Source: Sphaerisporangium sp. (GTDB lineage Bacteria > Actinomycetota > Actinomycetes > Streptosporangiales > Streptosporangiaceae). From it: a stretch of 64,000 nucleotides of DNA. Below the pieces are notes generated by a model. It worked only from the letters and a program-made list of their open reading frames with translations. It searched no databases and was not told the origin of the DNA. The DNA lies in the NCBI GenBank assembly GCA_025964675.1, contig JAOPYI010000301.1:1-64000 (forward strand). The letters run 5' to 3'. Shown one piece after another: positions 55,929-64,000 of this stretch; positions within the stretch are counted from its first letter, which is position 1; each line of letters opens with the position of its first letter. A program made the translations under genes and the position numbers.

Positions 55929-56247
55929 CCCTCCCGAGGCAGGCCGGTTCTGACCGGTAGCACGTGTTTCGCGGTCATCGCGTACGAGGCAAGGGGCGGT
56001 GGGCCACACGGCCCGCCGTCCTTTTCCGCATGTCCGGACCAAGGCCGCGATCAAGGTCGTCCGAGGACCCGCTCCGGTGGCGCGTGTCAGGTCGTGTGCC
56101 GCCAGGGAATGTCCGATGGCCTTGCGGGGTTACAGGATCTGGCACACTGGTAGCCGAACCAACGGCGGTTCCGGTTCCCGCCCGCCCGCGCGTCACCTGA
56201 CCGCGAGAGACGAAGGCGACCCGGCGACCGCGCCAGAGAGGATTGAC
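55929..56247. other. Region between rho and rpmE
   Basis: About 320 bases without a recognised gene. A TTGCGG at 56122-56127 and CACACT at 56143-56148 make a weak promoter pair with short spacing. An in-frame extension of rpmE to 55999 is open but has no coding look and is rejected. No clear rho terminator hairpin was found. Confidence 0.45.
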
Positions 56248-56466
56248 ATGAAGCCCGACATTCACCCGGTGTACGTCACCACACAGGTGACCTGTAGCTG
56301 CGGCAGCAGCTTCACCACTCGCAGCACCGCCAAGAACGGCGTGATCCACGCCGACGTGTGCTCGGCCTGCCACCCGTTCTACACGGGCAAGCAGAAGATC
56401 CTTGACACCGGCGGCCGGGTGGCCCGCTTCGAGAAGCGTTTCGGCAAGAAGCCCGCGAGCAAGTAG
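56248..56466 (+). CDS. rpmE: 50S ribosomal protein L31
   Basis: A 72-residue L31 of the zinc-binding (C+) type: Met-Lys-Pro-Asp-Ile-His-Pro start, Cys-Ser-Cys near 16-18 and [12 protein letters not shown] near 37-48. Four cysteines fit a zinc ribbon, so this is the zinc-replete paralog; a zinc-free copy would be expected elsewhere under Zur control. GAGAGGA precedes the ATG. It is followed by a nested hairpin before prfA. Confidence 0.97.
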   Translation: MKPDIHPVYVTTQVTCSCGSSFTTRSTAKNGVIHADVCSACHPFYTGKQKILDTGGRVARFEKRFGKKPASK

Positions 56467-56475
56467 CTCGGCAAG

Positions 56476-56529
56476 GAACGCCGGCTCGGAATCGCCCCCC
56501 AGTTCGGGGGCGGGCCCGGGTCGGCGTTC
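56476..56529 (+). terminator. Nested hairpin between rpmE and prfA
   Basis: An inner stem CGCCCCC (56493-56499) with GGGGGCG (56506-56512) is enclosed by an outer stem GAACGCCG (56476-56483) with CGGCGTTC (56522-56529). It starts 9 bases after the rpmE stop and ends in a TTCTTG tract. It could end rpmE transcripts or attenuate reading into prfA. Confidence 0.65.
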
Positions 56530-56574
56530 TTGGTGATGGCCCTTGCCTGGTTTGTGAAGGAAGAAGGACGCACG

Positions 56575-57627
56575 GTGAACCTCGACGAGTTGCTCGGTGA
56601 GTACGCGGAGCTTGAGCGGAAGCTCGCCGACCCAGCCGTGCACGCGGACCAGAACCAGGCGCGCACCCTCGGCAAGCGCTACGCCCAGCTCACGCCCATC
56701 GTCTCCGCCTACCGCGAGCTCGACGGCGTACGAGACGATCTCCAGGCGGCCAAGGAGCTGTCCAGCGAGGACTCCGGCTTCGCCGACGAGGCCGTCGAGC
56801 TGGAGAGCCGTATCACCCCGCTGGAGGAGCGGCTCAAGCACCTGCTCATCCCGCGCGACCCCAACGATGACAAAGACATCATCATGGAGATCAAGGCGGG
56901 GGAGGGCGGCGAGGAGTCGGCCCTGTTCGCCGGGGACCTGCTCCGCATGTATCTCCGGTACGCCGAGCGCATCGGCTGGAAGGCCGAGATCATCGACGCG
57001 CAGCACTCCGATCTCGGCGGCTACAAGGACGTCACCGTCGCGGTGAAGGGCAAGGGCGCGGACGGCGTCTGGTCCCATCTGAAGTACGAGGGCGGAGTCC
57101 ACCGGGTGCAGCGCGTGCCGGTCACCGAGTCGCAGGGCCGCATCCACACCTCCGCCGCGGGCGTCCTCGTGTACCCCGAGGCGGAGGAGGTCGAGGTGCA
57201 GCTCGACGCCAACGACCTGCGCATCGACGTGTTCCGCAGCTCGGGCCCCGGCGGGCAGAGCGTCAACACCACCGACTCGGCGGTGCGGATCACCCACGTG
57301 CCGACCGGTGTGGTCGTCTCCTGCCAGAACGAGAAGAGCCAGCTCCAGAACAAGGAGTCGGCCCTTCGCATCCTCCGCGCGCGGCTGCTCGCGATAGCCC
57401 AGGAGCAGGCGAACGCCGCCGCCTCGGCCGAGCGCAAGTCGCAGGTGCGCACGGTGGACCGCTCCGAGCGCGTCCGCACCTACAACTACCCGGAGAATCG
57501 CATCTCCGACCACCGCGTAGGGTTCAAGGCCTACAACCTCGACCAGGTTCTGGACGGCGAGCTCTCCGCGGTGATCAAGGCTTTGGCCGACGCCGAGATG
57601 GCAGAGAAGCTCGCCGCCCACTCGTAA
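56575..57627 (+). CDS. prfA: Peptide chain release factor 1
   Basis: A 350-residue class I release factor that reads UAA and UAG. The tripeptide anticodon Pro-Val-Thr (in [10 protein letters not shown]) marks RF1 rather than RF2. The catalytic Gly-Gly-Gln is at 226-228 within [10 protein letters not shown]. GTG 56575, giving Met-Asn-Leu-Asp-Glu-Leu-Leu, is chosen because GAAGGA lies 5-7 bases upstream and matches the family start; the longer frame from 56530 is rejected. prmC, which methylates the GGQ glutamine, follows after 23 bases. Confidence 0.97.
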   Translation: MNLDELLGEYAELERKLADPAVHADQNQARTLGKRYAQLTPIVSAYRELDGVRDDLQAAKELSSEDSGFADEAVELESRITPLEERLKHLLIPRDPNDDKDIIMEIKAGEGGEESALFAGDLLRMYLRYAERIGWKAEIIDAQHSDLGGYKDVTVAVKGKGADGVWSHLKYEGGVHRVQRVPVTESQGRIHTSAAGVLVYPEAEEVEVQLDANDLRIDVFRSSGPGGQSVNTTDSAVRITHVPTGVVVSCQNEKSQLQNKESALRILRARLLAIAQEQANAAASAERKSQVRTVDRSERVRTYNYPENRISDHRVGFKAYNLDQVLDGELSAVIKALADAEMAEKLAAHS

Positions 57628-57650
57628 CGACATAATCGACGAAAACTGCC

Positions 57651-58505
57651 ATGACCCTGCTGCTGGACGAGATAGCGCTCGCCACCGCCCGGCTCGCCGA
57701 GGCGGGGGTGCCCTCACCGCGAACGGACGCTGAGGAGATCGCGGCGTTCGTCCATGGCGTGCGGCGTGGCCAGCTTCACACGGTGCCCGATTCCGAGTTC
57801 GACGCGCTGTTCTGGGAGGGCGTCGCGCGGCGTGAGTCTCGGGAGCCGCTTCAGCACATCACCGGGCGGGCCTTCTTCCGCTATCTCTCGCTTGAGGTCG
57901 GCCCCGGGGTGTTCGTACCCCGCCCCGAGACCGAGGTGGTCGCCGGCTGGGCGATCGACCGGCTGCGGGAGATGGACGTCGCGTCGCCCGTCGTGGTGGA
58001 CCTCGGCACCGGTTCCGGTGCCATCGCCCTGTCGATCGCCCAGGAGGTCGCGCTCGCCCAGGTGCACGCGGTCGAGGTGGACCCGGTGGCGTACGGCTGG
58101 GCCAAGCGGAACATCGTGGAGCACGGCCAGGGCCGCGTGTCCCTTCATCCCGAAGACCTCGCCGATTGCCTCCCCGAGCTCGACGGCCACGTGGACCTGG
58201 TGGTCTCCAACCCGCCGTACATCCCGCCGGGGGCCGTGCCGCGCGATCCCGAGGTGCGCGACTACGATCCGTCCCGAGCCCTCTACGGCTCGGGAGAGGA
58301 CGGCTTGGACGAGGTCCGCGCGGTCGAGCGTACGGCGCGGCGGCTCCTGCGGCCCGGCGGCCTCGTGGCCGTAGAGCACGCGGACCAGCAGGGCTCGGCC
58401 GTCTATCTGGTGTTCTCCGAGGAGCGCGGCTGGCGTGACGCGCGTACCCACGCCGACCTCGCCAACCGCGATCGTTTCGTCACCGCACGCTTCGGCCAGG
58501 AATAG
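57651..58505 (+). CDS. prmC: Release factor glutamine methyltransferase
   Basis: A 284-residue N5-glutamine methyltransferase acting on the GGQ motif of RF1 and RF2. Motifs are the SAM loop Val-Val-Asp-Leu-Gly-Thr-Gly-Ser-Gly-Ala-Ile-Ala-Leu-Ser-Ile-Ala, Val-Pro-Arg-Pro-Glu-Thr-Glu, and the catalytic Asn-Pro-Pro-Tyr at 187-190. The helical N-terminal domain (1-75) binds the release factor. It directly follows prfA in the standard order. A hairpin begins in its stop codon. Confidence 0.97.
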   Translation: MTLLLDEIALATARLAEAGVPSPRTDAEEIAAFVHGVRRGQLHTVPDSEFDALFWEGVARRESREPLQHITGRAFFRYLSLEVGPGVFVPRPETEVVAGWAIDRLREMDVASPVVVDLGTGSGAIALSIAQEVALAQVHAVEVDPVAYGWAKRNIVEHGQGRVSLHPEDLADCLPELDGHVDLVVSNPPYIPPGAVPRDPEVRDYDPSRALYGSGEDGLDEVRAVERTARRLLRPGGLVAVEHADQQGSAVYLVFSEERGWRDARTHADLANRDRFVTARFGQE

Positions 58506-58541
58506 GGGCCCGAGCACCGGTATCCCGGCACTTCGGGCCCC
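58505..58541 (+). terminator. Hairpin between prmC and the Sua5-type gene
   Basis: GGGGCCCGA (58505-58513) pairs with TCGGGCCCC (58533-58541). An inner CCGG/CCGG pairing is possible. The stem begins at the last base of the prmC stop, so it may reduce or end transcription before the next gene, 24 bases on. Confidence 0.6.
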
Positions 58542-58565
58542 ACGCACGTGGAAGGATGACAAGTC

Positions 58566-59615
58566 GTGAGTCGACGTTATGACTGTACGAACAGCGAGCA
58601 GCGTGCCGCGGGGGTGGCCGACGCGGTGTCCGCCATCCGAGCCGGCGAGCTGGTGGTCATCCCGACCGACACGGTCTACGGCATCGGCGCCGACGCCTTC
58701 ACCCCGTCGGCGGTCGCGGCGCTGCTGGAGGCCAAGGGGCGCGGCAGGGACATGCCCGTCCCCGTGCTGGTCGGCACCGTACGGGCGGCGTCCGCCCTGG
58801 TGGAGGACCTCGGCACCTACGGCCAGGATCTGATCGACTCGTTCTGGCCGGGCCCGCTGACCCTGATCTGCCGCGCGAGCCGCTCCCTCAGCTGGGACCT
58901 CGGCGACTCCAAGGGCACGGTCGCCATCCGGATGCCACTGCACGCCGTCGCTCTCGAGCTTCTCAAGGAGACCGGGCCGATGGCGGTGAGCAGCGCGAAC
59001 CGCACCGGCGCTCCGCCCGCGACCACCGCGGCCGACGCCGAGGAGCAGCTGGCGGAGTCGGTCGCCGTCTACCTCGACGGCGGCCCGTGCTCCGACAGCA
59101 CCCCCTCCACGATCATCGACCTGACCACGCCCGTGCCGCGAGTGCTGCGCCAGGGGGCGATCCCGGTCGAGAAGCTTCGGAGCGTCGTCGGGTACGTCGC
59201 GACCGACGTCGATCCCGCCCCGGAAGCGGACACCGGCGAATCAACCCCGACCGACGTGCCTGACCAGGTCGACAAGCCTGACGAGGACCTCGTGACGGAA
59301 AAGCTGGGCGAACCCGGCCACGACCTTGACGCTCACCAGGCCGACGACATCGACCTCCTAGAAAAGGCCGACAAGCCGGGTACGGCCGAGCCCGCGGACA
59401 AGGTGGAGACCTTCGGTCCGCCTGAGCCGGCGGACAAGGTGGAGACGCCGGGTACGCCTGAGCCCGCGGACAAGCTGGAGACGCCGGGTACGGCTGAGCC
59501 CGCGGACAAGACGGCTCAGCCTGTGGACAAAGCCGGAGGCGTCAATGGCGTGGGGTCGGCGAGCCCTGGCGGATCCGGCACGGCTGACGCCCCGAAGAAG
59601 GCGGACGGCGTCTGA
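58566..59615 (+). CDS. L-threonylcarbamoyladenylate synthase (Sua5/YrdC/TsaC) with repeat tail
   Basis: A 349-residue protein. Residues 1-205 are the YrdC domain that makes threonylcarbamoyl-AMP for the t6A base of tRNA: Pro-Thr-Asp-Thr-Val-Tyr-Gly-Ile-Gly, Lys-Gly-Arg-Gly-Arg-Asp-Met-Pro-Val-Pro, Phe-Trp-Pro-Gly-Pro-Leu-Thr, and Val-Ser-Ser-Ala-Asn-Arg-Thr-Gly. After it, in place of the usual Sua5 domain, comes a 145-residue acidic low-complexity tail with Asp-Lys and Glu-Pro-Ala-Asp-Lys repeats. GTG 58566 has a GGAAGGATGAC site. The gene order prmC-Sua5 is common in actinobacteria. The tail is unusual. Confidence 0.92.
   Translation: MSRRYDCTNSEQRAAGVADAVSAIRAGELVVIPTDTVYGIGADAFTPSAVAALLEAKGRGRDMPVPVLVGTVRAASALVEDLGTYGQDLIDSFWPGPLTLICRASRSLSWDLGDSKGTVAIRMPLHAVALELLKETGPMAVSSANRTGAPPATTAADAEEQLAESVAVYLDGGPCSDSTPSTIIDLTTPVPRVLRQGAIPVEKLRSVVGYVATDVDPAPEADTGESTPTDVPDQVDKPDEDLVTEKLGEPGHDLDAHQADDIDLLEKADKPGTAEPADKVETFGPPEPADKVETPGTPEPADKLETPGTAEPADKTAQPVDKAGGVNGVGSASPGGSGTADAPKKADGV
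59388..59510 (+). repeat. Tandem 36-base repeats in the Sua5-type tail
   Basis: Three and a half copies of a 12-residue unit (Glu-Pro-Ala-Asp-Lys-Val/Leu-Glu-Thr-Pro/Phe-Gly-x-x) occur in phase, in 36-base steps starting at 59388, 59424, 59460 and 59496. The DNA units are nearly identical, a sign of recent slippage-type expansion. Confidence 0.85.
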
Positions 59616-59818
59616 AAGCGGCTTGGATGCTGCGCGCGCCCGCTGACTCATGCCGTATGGCTATCGCGGAGCCCTGCGGCGGGGACGCCTCAGTACCGTG
59701 AAGTGCGTCTGTGCTCTTGAGTGACGGGCTGGAGCGAGGGAGCATGGCTGCGAGCGGGCGCGAGCCCTCTCCAGAGAGCGGACCAGGGGGAGCGCTACCA
59801 CGAGCACGGGAGACGCCC

Positions 59819-61132
59819 ATGGGCAAGCTGGACGGAATGGACCCGAAGCTGGTCCGTGAGCTGTTGGCCGAGGTAGGGCGTGCCGGTCAGCAGATGCGCA
59901 CTGTCGAGTCCCGCATCACCCAGCTCACGAGCGGAGCCGGCCTGTCGGTCCCGGCGACCCATCGGCCCGCCCAGGTGGCGGACGCGGGCGCCACGCTGGT
60001 CAGGGATGTCAACGCCCGGCTCGTCCTGCTCGAGAAGAAGGAAAAGCAGAAGGACCCGGCGACCGGCCCAAAGAGCATGAAGCAGACCGCTCCCGACAAG
60101 CAGGGCTCCAAGTCCCAGAACGACAAGTCCGACAAGGCTAACAAGACCGACAAGCACCGCACTCCCACCACGAATACGCAGGACAAGCCCCACAAGCAGA
60201 ATCCCCCGCACCCGGATAAGACCGACAAGACCGACGCGCCCAAGAGCGATCATTCGGATCCGTCGCCGAAGGCTGAAAAGCCGGAAAAACACGGGACGCC
60301 GAAGGGTGACAAGCCAGACCCCGCTCCGAAGCTTGAACACCCCATCAAGCACGACAGTCCCCAGGCGGACAAGCCGACCACCCACCAGGCCCCCAAGGCC
60401 GACCCCACACCCAAGGCCGATCCGACTCCCAACGCCGACTCCTCGCCCAAGGCCGATCCGGCTCCCAAGGGTGATCAGCCGCAGTATGTGCAGCCGACGG
60501 GCGATGTGCCGCAGGGTGGGGCCGGTGGGCAGCTTGATACGCCCAATGTCGACAATCCCAATGACATCGACACCACGCAGGAGCGGACACGGGTGATCGA
60601 GGTCGACGGTGTCAGGGTTGTCGAGGTGACCATGAAACCACCCAGTGCGGAGCATCTCCACTGGTTGCAGCAGAACATGGACAAGATCCCCCCGATGGAC
60701 CAACCGGTGGTCGTCCCGCCCGATGGAGCCAAACCGGGGCATCCTCACGCGGACGGGCCGATCGGTTACATCCAGCCCGATGATCCGTCCGGCTCGGGCA
60801 AGCCGTCGGCACCCCTGCCCCCGGACCCAGGCAGGCCGGCCGGCGCACAGGGCCTCACGGCGCCTCAGGGCGCCGCCCAGCCAGGAGAGTACGTCCAGCC
60901 GGGTGCTTACTCTCCGTACGACGACGGGGCCCGGTACGGCTACTACAGCGGCGACAGCCAGTACCCCAGTGGCGTGGAATCCGCAGATGGCAATGCCTAC
61001 GCCGCCGACACGAGCGACTCCGGCCCGTCGGACGGCGACTACGGTCCGGATGACGGCGATGTGCCATCCGATGTGTCGCCGGCACCCGGATCGCCGTCCG
61101 GTTCCAATCCAGCCTCGCCGTCCGGTTCGTAG
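59819..61132 (+). CDS. Low-complexity protein with helical N-terminus, unknown function
   Basis: A 437-residue protein. ATG 59819 is chosen because GGGAGA precedes it by a few bases and a compact helical segment starts there (Asp-Pro-Lys-Leu-Val-Arg-Glu-Leu-Leu-Ala-Glu-Val-Gly-Arg-Ala-Gly). Residues 1-80 look like two helices in a hairpin. Residues 80-250 are Lys/Asp/Pro/Thr-rich with Pro-Lys-Ala-Asp repeats; residues 255-437 are Pro/Gly/Ser/Asp/Tyr-rich. No signal peptide or membrane helix. It is followed after 16 bases by a small helical protein, probably an operon. I do not recognise the family; a link to ESX-type secreted pairs is only a structural guess. Confidence 0.6.
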   Translation: MGKLDGMDPKLVRELLAEVGRAGQQMRTVESRITQLTSGAGLSVPATHRPAQVADAGATLVRDVNARLVLLEKKEKQKDPATGPKSMKQTAPDKQGSKSQNDKSDKANKTDKHRTPTTNTQDKPHKQNPPHPDKTDKTDAPKSDHSDPSPKAEKPEKHGTPKGDKPDPAPKLEHPIKHDSPQADKPTTHQAPKADPTPKADPTPNADSSPKADPAPKGDQPQYVQPTGDVPQGGAGGQLDTPNVDNPNDIDTTQERTRVIEVDGVRVVEVTMKPPSAEHLHWLQQNMDKIPPMDQPVVVPPDGAKPGHPHADGPIGYIQPDDPSGSGKPSAPLPPDPGRPAGAQGLTAPQGAAQPGEYVQPGAYSPYDDGARYGYYSGDSQYPSGVESADGNAYAADTSDSGPSDGDYGPDDGDVPSDVSPAPGSPSGSNPASPSGS

Positions 61133-61148
61133 AGGAGGGCCGCCTGAG

Positions 61149-61532
61149 ATGTACGCCGACCCACCGGCACCGCAGCCGCTCCAGCCTGGGGAGACGCCGC
61201 CCGCGTCGTCCTCCTCCGACCCGTTCAGCCCGGACGGCCAGGCGAGCAACTGGCGGTTCAACCCCGAATACCAAAAGCTCGTCGACCTGTGGAAGCAGAC
61301 TCTGCCGCTGCTCGAAGGGCTCACCACCTCGCTCGACAAGGCGTACCAGATGGCCCGCAGCCGGGACGTCTGGGACGCGCCGGTCGCGGAGCGCTACGTC
61401 CAGGACATGACCGAGTGGCGTAACCGTCTCGGAATGTACCGCCAGGCGGTGCTGACCGCGATCAGCGACCAGGCGGCGGACACCCCGCGATGGGTGCCGA
61501 CCGCGTCCACGGCCCCCCACGCCTACAGCTGA
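61149..61532 (+). CDS. Small WXG100-like helical protein
   Basis: A 127-residue protein. After a Pro/Ser-rich leader of about 35 residues there are two long helices (about 38-65 and 75-105) joined by Arg-Asp-Val-Trp-Asp-Ala-Pro-Val-Ala-Glu, which resembles the Trp-x-Gly turn of WXG100-type proteins though the Gly is replaced. ATG 61149 follows GGAGGG at 9 bases. It is paired with the low-complexity gene upstream and lies between two well-conserved housekeeping genes (Sua5 type and glyA). No type VII secretion gene is seen in this window. Function is unknown. Confidence 0.65.
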   Translation: MYADPPAPQPLQPGETPPASSSSDPFSPDGQASNWRFNPEYQKLVDLWKQTLPLLEGLTTSLDKAYQMARSRDVWDAPVAERYVQDMTEWRNRLGMYRQAVLTAISDQAADTPRWVPTASTAPHAYS

Positions 61533-61641
61533 TCAGAACGCTCCTGAGGTGGGGTGACCTGGCGGGACGAGGCATACAGTGGGGAGATCGGTGTCCTTAC
61601 CGTGCGCGCTTCCGCGCGGGGAAAGGAGTGGTGAGCGAGCC

Positions 61642-62928
61642 ATGCAAGCAAGAGGGCGCGACCACGAGCACGCTGATGACTTCTACGGGCCTGATTTCTC
61701 CCAGCTCCAGCGGGAGGATCCGGAGATCGCCCAAGTCCTGCTCGACGAGGTGGGACGGCTGCGCGGCGGCCTCCAGTTGATCGCCAGCGAGAACCTCGCC
61801 TCGCCCGCCGTGATCGCGGCGCTGGGCTCGACGCTCACCAACAAGTACGCCGAGGGGTATCCAGGCAGGCGTTACTACGGCGGCTGCGAGGTGGTCGACC
61901 GTGCCGAGCGGCTCGCAGTCGACCGGGCGAAGGCGCTCTTCGGGGCCGACCACGCCAACGTCCAACCCCATTCGGGCGCGTCCGCGAACCTCGCCGCCTA
62001 CGCCGCGCTGCTCCAGCCCGGTGACACCGTGCTCGCGATGGCGCTGTCCCACGGCGGCCACCTGACCCACGGTTCCAAGGTGAACTTCTCCGGTCGCTGG
62101 TTCGACGTCGTGGCGTACGGAGTGCGGCGCGACACCGAGATCATCGACTACGACGAGGTGCGCGAGCTCGCGCTGCGGCACCAGCCCAAAATGATCATCT
62201 GTGGTGCCACGGCCTACCCAAGGCTCATCGATTTCGCCGTGTTCCGGGGCATCGCCGACGAGGTCGGAGCGTGGCTGCTCGCGGACGCCGCGCACACGAT
62301 CGGCCTGGTGGCGGGCGGCGCGGTCCCCTCGCCCGTGCCGTACGCCGACGTGGTGACGTTCACGACGCACAAGACCCTGCGCGGTCCGAGGGGCGGCGGC
62401 ATCCTGTGCACGGAAGAGCTCGCCACGAAGGTCGACCGCGCGGTCTTCCCGTTCACCCAGGGCGGTCCGATGATGCACACGATCGCGGCCAAGGCGGTCG
62501 CGTTCGGCGAGGCGCTGCGCCCGGAGTTCCGTGCGTACGCCGAGCAGGTGATCGCCAACGCCCGGGCGCTGACCGACGCGCTCGCCGCCGAGGACATGCG
62601 CCCGGTGTCCGGCGGCACCGACACCCATCTGGCGCTGATCGACCTGCGTGGCCTGGGGGTGACCGGGGCGATGGCCGAGCGGAGCTGCGCCCGCGCGAAG
62701 ATCACCCTCAATCGGAACGCGATCCCCTACGACCCTGAGCCCGCCACGGTGACGTCCGGCATCCGGCTGGGCACCCCGTGCGTCACGACCCAGGGGATGG
62801 GGGTCACGGAGATGAAGGAGATCGCGTCGATGGTGGCGCAAGCCGCCCGCGATCCGGGTGCGATAACGTCGGTGGCCGAGCGGGTGGCGCAGCTCACCCG
62901 GGGTCATCCGGTGTATCCACGCGGTTAA
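61642..62928 (+). CDS. glyA: Serine hydroxymethyltransferase
   Basis: A 428-residue PLP enzyme that interconverts serine and glycine with tetrahydrofolate. The PLP Lys is at 244 ([12 protein letters not shown]). Also seen are Ile-Ala-Ser-Glu-Asn, [14 protein letters not shown] and Asn-Val-Gln-Pro-His-Ser-Gly-Ala. ATG 61642 is 13 bases past AAAGGAG; two GTG codons closer to that site are out of frame. TACAGT at 61575-61580 is a possible -10. Order Sua5-type, glyA, wecA is conserved in actinobacteria. Confidence 0.96.
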   Translation: MQARGRDHEHADDFYGPDFSQLQREDPEIAQVLLDEVGRLRGGLQLIASENLASPAVIAALGSTLTNKYAEGYPGRRYYGGCEVVDRAERLAVDRAKALFGADHANVQPHSGASANLAAYAALLQPGDTVLAMALSHGGHLTHGSKVNFSGRWFDVVAYGVRRDTEIIDYDEVRELALRHQPKMIICGATAYPRLIDFAVFRGIADEVGAWLLADAAHTIGLVAGGAVPSPVPYADVVTFTTHKTLRGPRGGGILCTEELATKVDRAVFPFTQGGPMMHTIAAKAVAFGEALRPEFRAYAEQVIANARALTDALAAEDMRPVSGGTDTHLALIDLRGLGVTGAMAERSCARAKITLNRNAIPYDPEPATVTSGIRLGTPCVTTQGMGVTEMKEIASMVAQAARDPGAITSVAERVAQLTRGHPVYPRG

Positions 62929-62988
62929 TGTGCAGTTCTGTACAGTTATCCGGTCACATCTGACCTGACAATCCGGGAAACTAGGTTC

Positions 62989-64000
62989 GTGCGCGAATAC
63001 CTTCTGATGGCGCTGGTGGCGGCGGCGGTCACCTATCTGCTGGTCCCGCTGGTCAGGGTTTTCGCGCTGCGCATCGGCGCCGCGCCGGAGATCCGTGAGA
63101 GAGACGTGCACACGGTCCGCACCCCCCGCCTCGGCGGGCTCGCGATGTACGCCGGCATGCTCGCGGGGCTCTTCGTCGCCAGCCGCCTGGACCACATCGG
63201 CGCCAAGCTGGCCGACCCGAGGATCGGCGACGGCCGCACCGTCATCGCCCTGGCCCTGGCGGGCGGCGTGATCGTGCTGACCGGCTTCCTCGACGACTGG
63301 TGGGGGATGGACCCCTTCGTCAAGCTCGGAGGGCAGATCGCCGCCGCCGGGCTCCTCGTCGCGTTCAAGCTCACCCTTCTGTGGATCCCCCTGCCCAACG
63401 GCGGCACGGTCAGCCTCGACAACACGCTGACCACGATCCTCACCATCCTGGTCGTCGTCGTGGCCATCAACGCGGTCAACTTCGTGGACGGCCTTGACGG
63501 CCTGGCCGCCGGCATCGTCTGCATCGCCGCGATGGCCACCTTCGCGTGGACCATCGCGCTGACCGACAGCATGGACCAGGGCCGCCTCAGCGTCACGGCC
63601 ACCATCACCGCGATCCTGATCGGTGTGTGCCTGGGTTTCCTGCCGCACAACTTCCATCCCGCCAAGATCTTCATGGGCGACACGGGCGCGATGCTGATCG
63701 GCCTGGTCCTGGCCACCTCCGTCGTCACGGTGACCGGCACGGTCGACTACAACGGCGCGGCCGGCAGCATCAACCGCTTCCCCGTCGTCCTGCCCATCCT
63801 GCTTCCCCTCGCGGTGATGGTGCTTCCGCTGGCGGACCTGGTCATGGCGGTCGTACGGCGCACCTCGCACGGAAAGTCGCCGTTCGCGCCCGACCGAGGC
63901 CACCTGCACCATCGGCTGCTCCAGATCGGCCACTCGCACCGCCGCACGGTCCTCATCATGTACGCGTGGACGTTCCTGTTCGCCGCCACCGTCGTCGGCC
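62989..64000 (+). CDS. wecA: Polyprenyl-phosphate N-acetylhexosamine-1-phosphate transferase, WecA/Rfe type (3' end outside window)
   Basis: The frame is open to the window end (337 codons shown). It is an integral membrane enzyme of the MraY/WecA family that moves a sugar-1-phosphate onto a polyprenyl phosphate, first step of wall arabinogalactan, teichoic acid or other glycan assembly. Motifs are Arg-Asp-Val-His-x-x-x-Thr-Pro-Arg-Leu-Gly-Gly-Leu, Leu-Asp-Asp-Trp-Trp-Gly, Asn-Phe-Val-Asp-Gly-Leu-Asp-Gly-Leu-Ala, Phe-Met-Gly-Asp-Thr-Gly-Ala-Met and the WecA-type Gly-His-Leu-His-His-Arg-Leu. About ten helices are expected. GTG 62989 overlaps a TAGGTT hexamer (62982-62987), so the true start could be ATG 63007. 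In actinobacteria the ATP synthase operon usually follows. Confidence 0.94.
   Translation, partial: MREYLLMALVAAAVTYLLVPLVRVFALRIGAAPEIRERDVHTVRTPRLGGLAMYAGMLAGLFVASRLDHIGAKLADPRIGDGRTVIALALAGGVIVLTGFLDDWWGMDPFVKLGGQIAAAGLLVAFKLTLLWIPLPNGGTVSLDNTLTTILTILVVVVAINAVNFVDGLDGLAAGIVCIAAMATFAWTIALTDSMDQGRLSVTATITAILIGVCLGFLPHNFHPAKIFMGDTGAMLIGLVLATSVVTVTGTVDYNGAAGSINRFPVVLPILLPLAVMVLPLADLVMAVVRRTSHGKSPFAPDRGHLHHRLLQIGHSHRRTVLIMYAWTFLFAATVVG

Noticed and set aside
54255-56054. 599-codon minus-strand frame opposite rho
   Set aside because: A shadow of rho, including a Leu/Val/Thr-rich mirror of the 12-base repeats.
61597-63939. 780-codon minus-strand open frame across glyA and wecA
   Set aside because: Both plus-strand genes have full motif sets; the antisense product is Arg/Gly/Asp-rich without family features.

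Overview
The window is high-GC DNA with heavy G/C third positions, GTG and TTG starts, purine-rich ribosome sites and several apparently leaderless genes. The blocks nrtL-lysA-hom, thrC-thrB-rho-rpmE-prfA-prmC-Sua5 and glyA-wecA, together with SARP, Scr1-type XRE/DUF397 and DUF574 methyltransferase genes, point to a filamentous actinomycete. A Streptosporangiales-type genome is my best guess; this is inferred from gene content and order, since no rRNA is present.

Layout. 1-10 kb: the 3' end of an HNH nuclease gene, a giant P-type ATPase with a decayed N-terminal half, a polytopic GT-C-like protein, a small DUF6158-like protein, a secreted ice-binding-fold protein with a His-rich tail, a regulator relic and a luciferase-like monooxygenase. 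10-16.6 kb: mscL, a DUF397/XRE pair, an orphan DnaJ-type zinc-motif protein and a large SARP-ATPase-TPR regulator. 16.8-26.8 kb: glgX-treY-treZ (glycogen debranching, then trehalose from maltodextrin), a thiamine-binding-family protein, a DUF574 methyltransferase, phosphoglucomutase and uracil-DNA glycosylase. 26.9-37.4 kb: a sugar ABC importer with two permeases, two lipoprotein binding proteins and no ATPase; a divergent PadR-ABC-FtsX operon; and treS. 37.6-51 kb: a glutaminase-less asparagine-synthetase-like enzyme, glycosyltransferases with coiled coils and a methyltransferase, interleaved with nrtL-lysA-hom. 51-64 kb: thrC-thrB, rho, rpmE, prfA, prmC, a Sua5-type enzyme with a repeat tail, two unrecognised proteins of which one looks WXG100-like, glyA and the start of wecA.

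Functional themes. (1) Alpha-glucan and trehalose turnover: GlgX debranches glycogen, TreY and TreZ release trehalose, TreS interconverts trehalose and maltose, Pgm links glucose-1-P and glucose-6-P, and the importer probably takes up an alpha-glucoside. (2) Aspartate-family amino acids: LysA, Hom, ThrC, ThrB. (3) Translation and termination: Rho, L31, RF1, PrmC and the t6A enzyme. (4) A probable cell-surface glycan island that splits hom from thrC and contains a convergent pair of paralogous glycosyltransferases.

The least expected signals are the importer permease with an extracytoplasmic beta-rich domain inserted in one loop, the twin dyad sites between the importer and the PadR operon, the dead N-terminal half of the ATPase, and the 18-copy tetrapeptide repeat in Rho. 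No tRNA, rRNA, CRISPR array or intact insertion sequence was seen.
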